Assembly (NCBI GenBank): GCA_003534085.1
Contig: DQBY01000053.1
Location: forward strand, 1 to 8,646
DNA from: Candidatus Moraniibacteriota bacterium
Lineage (GTDB): Bacteria > Patescibacteriota > Minisyncoccia > Moranbacterales > UBA2206
Reading direction: 5' to 3'
DNA length: 8,646 nucleotides
Below the pieces are notes generated by a model, which searched no databases, was not told the origin of the DNA, and was given only the letters and a program-made list of their open reading frames with translations. The translations under genes were made by a program, and so were the position numbers. This document shows positions 4,940-8,646 of the stretch, piece after piece (positions within the stretch are counted from its first letter, which is position 1; every line of letters starts with the position of its first letter).

Positions 4940-4971
4940 AAGGCCTTGCCGGTTAAAGACTCTCGGTGTCC
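4915..4971. promoter_or_regulatory. Long interrupted inverted repeat in the divergent control region
   Basis: GGACACCG (4915-4922) pairs with CGGTGTCC (4964-4971). After a symmetrical 3x3 internal loop, GTCTTTA (4926-4932) pairs with TAAAGAC (4954-4960). The 21-base apical part contains the palindrome CAAGGCCTTG (4940-4949). It has no T-run, so it is not a simple terminator. It lies between the divergent glycosylase and secretion genes and may be an operator or an RNA structure. Confidence 0.7.
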
Positions 4972-4976
4972 AACGC

Positions 4977-5014
4977 GAGAAACAACCAAGGACACCAAGT
5001 GTCCCAAATAATAT
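4977..5014 (+). repeat. Leader element, copy 1, upstream of the traC-like gene
   Basis: This 38-bp block matches 5917-5954 at 34 of 38 positions. It begins GAGAAACAACCAAG and carries the dyad GGACAC-CAA-GTGTCC (4990-5004). It ends 18 bases before the ATG at 5033. No Shine-Dalgarno or strong -10 sequence is visible in it. Confidence 0.85.
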
Positions 5015-5032
5015 CCCACCTCACAAAAACAT

Positions 5033-5719
5033 ATGGAAAGCTTGCATTCCGAAAAATTAGCCAAAAAAACATCCACCTCGCCGACGCAGAGCTTTTTGGA
5101 CGTGGCTGAAGTGAAAGAGGATTCCATCGTCTTGAAAAACGGCTCTCTTCGTTCCATTTTGGCCGTTTCCGCCATAAACTACGACCTGAAATCTTCCGAC
5201 GAACAGGACGCCATAATCAACCAGTATCAAAACTTCCTGAATTCCCTCGACTTTCCGATCCAAATCCTGATAAGTTCAAGAAAACTTAATATGGAAACTT
5301 ATCTCAAATTCATCGAATCGAAAGAAAAGGAACAATCGAACGAACTTCTGAGATTGCAGATCTCGGAATATAAAAATTTCATCGGACAGCTCGTAAGCGT
5401 TTCCAACATCATGGAAAAGAATTTTTATATCGTCGTTCCTTTTTCCCCGATAGAAAACACGGAGAAGGGTTTTTTCAGCAAGCTTCTGAACATGGCCAAT
5501 CCGTCCAAAGATATCCTAGCCAAGAGAGAAGCTTTCGAAACTTACCGCTCTCAGCTTTTCCAAAGAGTCGACCACATAATTGCCGGGCTTTCCGGAATCG
5601 GACTCCGCATCGTACCCCTGAAGACCCAGGAGCTTATCGAGATTCTATATGAATCGTATAATCCGAGAGTTTTCAATGAAAGCGGCCTAGCAGAAGTGGG
5701 GGAATTGGATCTGAAATAA
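5033..5719 (+). CDS. TraC-like domain protein (VirB4 N-domain-like, type IV secretion)
   Basis: This 228-aa soluble protein has no signal peptide or membrane helix. Residues about 20-100 resemble the TraC-like/VirB4 N-terminal domain. An opening region (FLDVAEVKEDSIVLKNGSLR) leads to SILAVSAINYDLKSSDEQ, then a helix and the strand SLDFPIQILISSRKL. A charged helical middle follows, then a second alpha/beta part (NFYIVVPFSP, GLRIVPLKTQELIEILYE). There is no Walker motif, so it is not an ATPase itself. In Gram-positive and CPR type IV secretion loci, separate TraC-like or PrgI-type proteins stand next to the VirB4 ATPase, which matches the gene at 5965. It probably assembles with VirB4 at the inner face of the membrane. 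It is first in a three-gene plus-strand cluster. Its final codons and stop belong to a 47-bp tandem duplication. Confidence 0.75.
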   Translation: MESLHSEKLAKKTSTSPTQSFLDVAEVKEDSIVLKNGSLRSILAVSAINYDLKSSDEQDAIINQYQNFLNSLDFPIQILISSRKLNMETYLKFIESKEKEQSNELLRLQISEYKNFIGQLVSVSNIMEKNFYIVVPFSPIENTEKGFFSKLLNMANPSKDILAKREAFETYRSQLFQRVDHIIAGLSGIGLRIVPLKTQELIEILYESYNPRVFNESGLAEVGELDLK

Positions 5720-5795
5720 TCCGTAGGTATCAAAAAGCTTGGCTTTAAAAATTAGATTTGAAATAAAAGCGGGTATCAAAAAAGCTTGGCTTTAA
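5707..5795. repeat. Tandem duplication of the traC-like 3' end
   Basis: 5707-5748 and 5754-5795 are near copies with a period of 46-47 bp. Each holds GATYTGAAATAA (Asp-Leu-Lys-stop in the first copy), then GGTATC, an A-run and AGCTTGGCTTTAA. The second copy is non-coding, so the end of the gene was duplicated into the spacer. Confidence 0.85.
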
Positions 5796-5910
5796 GGAGG
5801 AGTCCGCCGCGGACGACGGGGAAAAGCCGAGCTTTAGAGAATAAGCCGCGGGTTTCTATCCGCCGCGGCGGATTCGCTAATTCGACGGATCCTCTCTAAA
5901 GCTTAGCTTT
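5734..5910. repeat. Four copies of an AAAGC-NNN-GCTTT mini-hairpin
   Basis: Copies are at 5734-5746 (loop TTG), 5781-5793 (TTG), 5823-5835 (CGA) and 5898-5910 (TTA; this one extends to a 6-bp stem). Each is a 5-bp stem with a 3-base centre. The third copy lies outside the tandem duplication and has a different loop, which suggests the stem is what is conserved. They fill the spacer ahead of virB4. Confidence 0.75.
5830..5903. repeat. 11-bp inverted repeat enclosing a GC-rich palindrome
   Basis: AGCTTTAGAGA (5830-5840) and TCTCTAAAGCT (5893-5903) are perfect reverse complements. Between them lies the perfect 16-bp palindrome ATCCGCCGCGGCGGAT (5858-5873). A related half-palindrome, GTCCG-CCG-CGGAC, is at 5802-5814. 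The 245-base spacer at 5720-5964 is thus almost entirely repeats and hairpins, with no ORF of note. Confidence 0.8.
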
Positions 5911-5916
5911 AGGCCA

Positions 5917-5954
5917 GAGAAACAGCCAAAGACACCAAGTGTCCCAATTACATC
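5917..5954 (+). repeat. Leader element, copy 2, upstream of virB4
   Basis: This block matches 4977-5014 at 34 of 38 positions. The dyad GACAC-CAA-GTGTC (5931-5943) is kept, and the element ends 10 bases before the virB4 ATG. The same distance class and orientation in front of two adjacent secretion genes favour a shared control site, or a duplicated 5' leader. Confidence 0.85.
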
Positions 5955-5964
5955 AAAAATATTC

Positions 5965-7791
5965 ATGCTTAATTTATTCAAAAAACAAAATAGCCGACCA
6001 ATCGCGCCAAAGCCTACGGACGCAGTTTTGGAAAGCGAAAAAATCTACCGGGAAGGCGTCACAAAACTCAATGACCTCATCGCTCCCTCCGCGATAAAAA
6101 TCGCGCCGCGAACGATCCGCGTCGGAGAAACTTTGGCTCAGACCCTTTTTGTCATAACTTACCCCAGATATCTGCACAGCAACTGGTTTTCTCCGATCAT
6201 AAACATCGATATGCCGATGGATATTTCGATGTTTGTGCATCCGATCGACACATACGACATCCTGAAAACTCTGAGGAAAAGCTCCACCCAGGTCCAATCC
6301 CAATTGCATATCGAGGAAGAAAAAGGCTTGATCCGCGACCCATCCCTGGAAACCGCGGCGCAAGACATCGAGGAACTCCGAGACAAGCTCCAACAAGGGA
6401 CGGAAAAATTTTTCCGCTACGGACTTTATATAACGGTTTACGGACAAGATGAAAAAGAAGTCGATAAGCTCGGAAAATCCATCACTTCTGTCCTGGAAGC
6501 CCAGCTGGTTTATGTCAAAACCGCCATTTTCAAGTCCGAACAAGGATTCATTTCTTCTCTTCCTTTGGCCAATGATGAACTCGACATCGGAACGAATATG
6601 AATTCCGCGCCTCTGTCCACGACCTTTCCGTTCGTTTCATCGACGTTGTCCAATGATGAAGGAATTTTATACGGAATAAACCGCCATAACAACAGCCTTA
6701 TCATTTTTGACCGCTTCAAGATGGAAAACGCCAACATGGTGGTCTTTGCCAAATCCGGAGCCGGAAAAAGCTATACGATCAAGCTGGAAGTTTTGCGGCA
6801 TATGATGATCGGAACGGATATCATCATCATCGATCCGGAAAATGAATACAAGCATCTGTGCGATACGGTGGGCGGCTCGTTCATAAAAATTTCTCTCAAC
6901 TCCAAAAATCATCTGAACCCCTTCGATCTGCCGAAGATGATCGAGGACGAAGATCCGGAAGATGTTTTGCGCAACAATATCGCCAATCTGCTCGGCTTGA
7001 TGCATATAATGCTGGGAAGCATAACTCCGGAAGAAGACTCCATCCTGGACCGGGCGATCCATGAGACATATTCGATCCGCGACATCAGCGCCCAATCCAA
7101 CTTTAACGCTTTGAGCAAAGAATCTTTTCCCACCATGTCAGACCTGTACCAGGTGCTTAGAAATATGGAGGGCGGAGAAGATCTGGCCATCCGCTTGGAA
7201 AAATATACGGAAGGAGTTTTTGCCGGATTTTTAAATAATCCGACCAACATCAAAGTCGACAATCAGATGGTCGTTTTCAATATCCGCGACATGGAAGAGG
7301 AGCTGCGCCCGGTAGCCATGTATATCGTCTTGCAATTCATCTGGAACGAGATGCGGACCAATATGAAAAAAAGGCTGATCTTGGCCGATGAAGCCTGGAT
7401 CATGATGAAATACGACGATGCCGCTTCTTTCTTGTTCGGAATCGCCAAGCGCTGCCGCAAATATTTTACCGGACTGACCACCATCACTCAGGACGTAAAT
7501 GACTTTCTGTCTTCCCGCTATGGAAAACCGATCGTGACCAATTCCTCGATCCAGCTTTTATTGAAGCAGTCGCCGGCCGCCATCGATGTCATCTCTGAAA
7601 CATTCTATCTGACTGACCAGGAAAAATTTCTGCTTCTGGAAAGCAATGTCGGCGAAGGGATCTTTTTTGCCGGAACAAAACATGTCGCCGGCAAGGTTAT
7701 CGCGTCATACTCTGAGGACCAGGTGATCACGACCGATCCTTCCCAGCTTTTGGAAATAGAACAGGCAAAAAAGGAATTTGACCAGGAATAA
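5965..7791 (+). CDS. virB4: VirB4-family ATPase of a type IV secretion-like system
   Basis: This 608-aa ATPase would power substrate transfer or pilus assembly at the cytoplasmic side of the membrane. Residues about 45-250 form the VirB4/TraC N-domain (VGETLAQTLFVITYPR; SMFVHPIDTYDIL; FFRYGLYITVYG). The RecA-like ATPase domain follows, with Walker A AKSGAGKS (262-269, Lys268), the strand TDIIIIDPENEY (284-295), Walker B LILADEAW with Asp475 and Glu476, and TITQDVNDF with Gln509. The conserved NSSIQLLLKQ stretch stands near the C-terminus. VirB4 proteins are usually about 780-850 aa; this compact form is typical of reduced systems and has no fused membrane segment. It is preceded by the duplicated leader element and followed after 6 bases by the membrane-protein gene. 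No VirD4 coupling protein or relaxase is in the window, so DNA conjugation cannot be claimed. Confidence 0.93.
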   Translation: MLNLFKKQNSRPIAPKPTDAVLESEKIYREGVTKLNDLIAPSAIKIAPRTIRVGETLAQTLFVITYPRYLHSNWFSPIINIDMPMDISMFVHPIDTYDILKTLRKSSTQVQSQLHIEEEKGLIRDPSLETAAQDIEELRDKLQQGTEKFFRYGLYITVYGQDEKEVDKLGKSITSVLEAQLVYVKTAIFKSEQGFISSLPLANDELDIGTNMNSAPLSTTFPFVSSTLSNDEGILYGINRHNNSLIIFDRFKMENANMVVFAKSGAGKSYTIKLEVLRHMMIGTDIIIIDPENEYKHLCDTVGGSFIKISLNSKNHLNPFDLPKMIEDEDPEDVLRNNIANLLGLMHIMLGSITPEEDSILDRAIHETYSIRDISAQSNFNALSKESFPTMSDLYQVLRNMEGGEDLAIRLEKYTEGVFAGFLNNPTNIKVDNQMVVFNIRDMEEELRPVAMYIVLQFIWNEMRTNMKKRLILADEAWIMMKYDDAASFLFGIAKRCRKYFTGLTTITQDVNDFLSSRYGKPIVTNSSIQLLLKQSPAAIDVISETFYLTDQEKFLLLESNVGEGIFFAGTKHVAGKVIASYSEDQVITTDPSQLLEIEQAKKEFDQE

Positions 7792-7797
7792 AAAACT

Positions 7798-8289
7798 ATG
7801 CAAAACATCTCGCAAGAAGAAAAAGAGGAGAGAGCGGACAGGCTTCGGACGATCCGTCGCGGGCTGCCTAAAAAATCTTCCGCCAAGGCCGGCGCGATAG
7901 CCGAAAGCTTATCCCTGATGCATTTTTATAATCCATGGATGGATTGGCTATATGGAATCGCGCTGTCATTGGCATTGATGAAAGATATCTTGGATTTTGT
8001 CGGGTTCGGCTCCCTTCCCCTGCTCGGAACAGCGGTCACCCTTGTCGTATCCTTTTCGATTTTTTTCATAATGCTGATTACCGGATCGTTTTCGCAAGCC
8101 AAATGGGCGAAAAGAGTCGGCGTCCTGACAGCCGGAACATTGGCGGAATCCCTTTTTGGAATAAATTTTCTTCCGGTCGAAACCATCATCGTAGTGATTG
8201 TGTTCAGGATGACTCTTCAGGCTAGACAAAAAAAGGCCGCGGAATCCGCCGGCGGACGGCCTCCTTATGCAACAGAAGCATTTGCGTGA
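7798..8289 (+). CDS. Small integral membrane protein of the VirB4 operon
   Basis: I do not recognise the family of this 163-aa protein. A charged cytoplasmic N-terminus (about 1-45: EEKEERADRLRTIRRGLPKKSS) is followed by hydrophobic segments near 47-67 and 72-96, and one or two more between 107 and 140, ending in a basic stretch (RMTLQARQKK). That gives three or four membrane helices. Its ATG lies 6 bases after the VirB4 stop, so the two are translated from one transcript. A role as membrane partner of VirB4, in the place of VirB3, VirB6 or a similar component, is inferred from position only. The last ~17 codons (AAESAGGRPPYATEAFA) differ in character and are encoded partly by a GC-rich palindrome, which suggests that a repeat was added to the 3' end. 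Confidence 0.75.
   Translation: MQNISQEEKEERADRLRTIRRGLPKKSSAKAGAIAESLSLMHFYNPWMDWLYGIALSLALMKDILDFVGFGSLPLLGTAVTLVVSFSIFFIMLITGSFSQAKWAKRVGVLTAGTLAESLFGINFLPVETIIVVIVFRMTLQARQKKAAESAGGRPPYATEAFA
8235..8261. repeat. GC-rich palindrome inside the 3' end of the membrane-protein gene
   Basis: TCCGCCGGCGGA (8245-8256) is a perfect 12-bp palindrome flanked by GGCCG (8235-8239) and CGGCC (8257-8261). It shares the TCCGCC/GGCGGA arms with 5858-5873. In frame it encodes the Ala-Glu-Ser-Ala-Gly-Gly-Arg stretch. Confidence 0.8.
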
Positions 8290-8295
8290 TATAAT
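8287..8295 (+). promoter_or_regulatory. Extended -10 promoter before the CPBP-type gene
   Basis: TG-A-TATAAT (8287-8295) overlaps the TGA stop of the preceding gene. No strong -35 box is seen. Transcription would start near 8302, giving a leader of about 68 bases. Confidence 0.6.
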
Positions 8296-8320
8296 ATTGA
8301 TACGAAATATTTTTGCCGTT

Positions 8321-8359
8321 ATGAAATTTTTTCCTGAAATTTCAAGCGGCGCCGCATGA
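8321..8359 (+). other. Possible 12-codon leader ORF with hairpins
   Basis: ATG at 8321 opens a 12-codon frame (MKFFPEISSGAA) ending in TGA at 8357-8359, 10 bases before the next start. A hairpin TGAAATTT/AAATTTCA (8322-8329 with 8337-8344) and the palindrome GCGGCGCCGC (8346-8355) lie within it. It may be a leader-peptide arrangement or simply a structured 5' leader; no T-run follows, so it is not a standard terminator. Confidence 0.25.
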
Positions 8360-8369
8360 TATAAGCTTT

Positions 8370-8646
8370 ATGTTTTATCGCAAAGATAAAGAATTGATAT
8401 TTAGCCGCAAACAGGAAATCCTGACCGCCTTTTTGGCTTTGGCCTGCCTGCTTTTGTTCGCTTTTTTCCCGGCGGAAGAGGCGTTGGAAAAAATAACCTC
8501 CAGCTTCATCTTTCTTTTTGTTTTGCCGGCTCTTTACATAAAGCTGATTTTGCGGAAAAAAATGGCGGATTTCGGCTGGAAGCTGGGCGAATGGAAACCC
8601 GGCCTGGTTTTTTCCGCCGCCTATCTGGCCGCCAGCGCGATAATTT
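8370..8646 (+). CDS. CPBP/CAAX-type intramembrane protease, N-terminal part
   Basis: The frame from ATG 8370 stays open to the window edge (92 codons visible). It starts with a polar, basic stretch (MFYRKDKELIFSRKQ), then two hydrophobic segments (about 16-34 and 44-60). Next is a loop reading MADFGWKLGEWKPGL, followed by the start of a third hydrophobic segment. The order of two helices and then an 'FGW-hydrophobic-G-W-K-G' loop is typical of the N-terminus of CPBP-family (CAAX-type) membrane metalloproteases. The catalytic EExxxR and HxxxN motifs would lie beyond the window, so activity cannot be judged. It has its own extended -10 promoter and probably does not belong to the secretion operon. 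No Shine-Dalgarno sequence is seen. Confidence 0.65.
   Translation, partial: MFYRKDKELIFSRKQEILTAFLALACLLLFAFFPAEEALEKITSSFIFLFVLPALYIKLILRKKMADFGWKLGEWKPGLVFSAAYLAASAII

Noticed and set aside
4882..5954. CRISPR array
   Set aside because: Repeats are few, unequal in length, partly inverted and irregularly spaced, with no cas genes.
5720..5964. Insertion sequence or MITE remnant
   Set aside because: Inverted repeats are present, but no transposase fragment, target-site duplication or paired terminal ends could be defined.
5974..6543. Minus-strand frame of 189 codons inside virB4
   Set aside because: It is antisense to the clear VirB4 N-domain; its Phe/Asp-rich composition is what reverse reading of this gene produces.
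5033..7791. traC-like and virB4 as one gene broken by a frameshift
   Set aside because: A 245-base non-coding spacer separates them, virB4 has its own N-domain and start, and each has its own copy of the leader element.

Overview
The window looks like a chromosome segment of a Candidate Phyla Radiation (Patescibacteria, Parcubacteria-like) bacterium. This rests on the gene mix: a split VirB4/TraC-like secretion locus, a stand-alone LAGLIDADG endonuclease beside tRNA genes, a family-4 uracil-DNA glycosylase, a tiny SpeD homologue and small orphan proteins. tRNAs lack an encoded CCA and most starts lack a Shine-Dalgarno sequence. TGA is used as a stop, so a UGA-recoded lineage (Gracilibacteria, Absconditabacteria) is unlikely. 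The assignment is inferred from gene content, not from a marker gene.

Layout. 1-360: 3' end of an unrecognised gene and its terminator. 361-1415: a structured spacer, an extended -10 promoter, a shortened amino-acid-kinase-fold protein and an unknown 126-aa protein, closed by a terminator. 1416-1947: an orphan receiver-domain response regulator with its own promoter and terminator. 1948-2761: a near-consensus promoter with a dyad over its -35 box, then a secreted 3D-domain (cell-wall) protein and a strong terminator. 2820-3776: a LAGLIDADG endonuclease whose last codons and stop lie inside tRNA-Cys, then tRNA-Leu(UAA) and a bidirectional terminator. 3786-4887, minus strand: a SpeD-like pyruvoyl enzyme with its own promoter, and family-4 uracil-DNA glycosylase. 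4888-8289: a repeat-rich control region and a three-gene type IV secretion-like operon (TraC-like domain protein, VirB4 ATPase, small membrane protein). 8290-8646: promoter and start of a CPBP/CAAX-type membrane protease cut by the window edge.

How it works together. The TraC-like protein, VirB4 and membrane protein form the one clear functional unit, presumably the energising core of a reduced DNA- or protein-transfer machine. A nearly identical ~38-bp element containing a GACAC-CAA-GTGTC dyad sits just upstream of both the traC-like and virB4 genes, so the two are probably controlled together. The other genes are independent short units separated by terminators. No gene-free stretch exceeds 300 bases; the longest spacers (1905-2179 and 5720-5964) are described below.

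Most worth checking: (1) tRNA-Cys has A at position 18 and G at 55 in place of the usual G18/U55, and that same A creates the TAG stop of the overlapping endonuclease gene; (2) the SpeD-like protein keeps the processing and catalytic residues at exact spacing but has lost most of the surrounding motif; (3) the repeat and hairpin arrays in front of the secretion genes.
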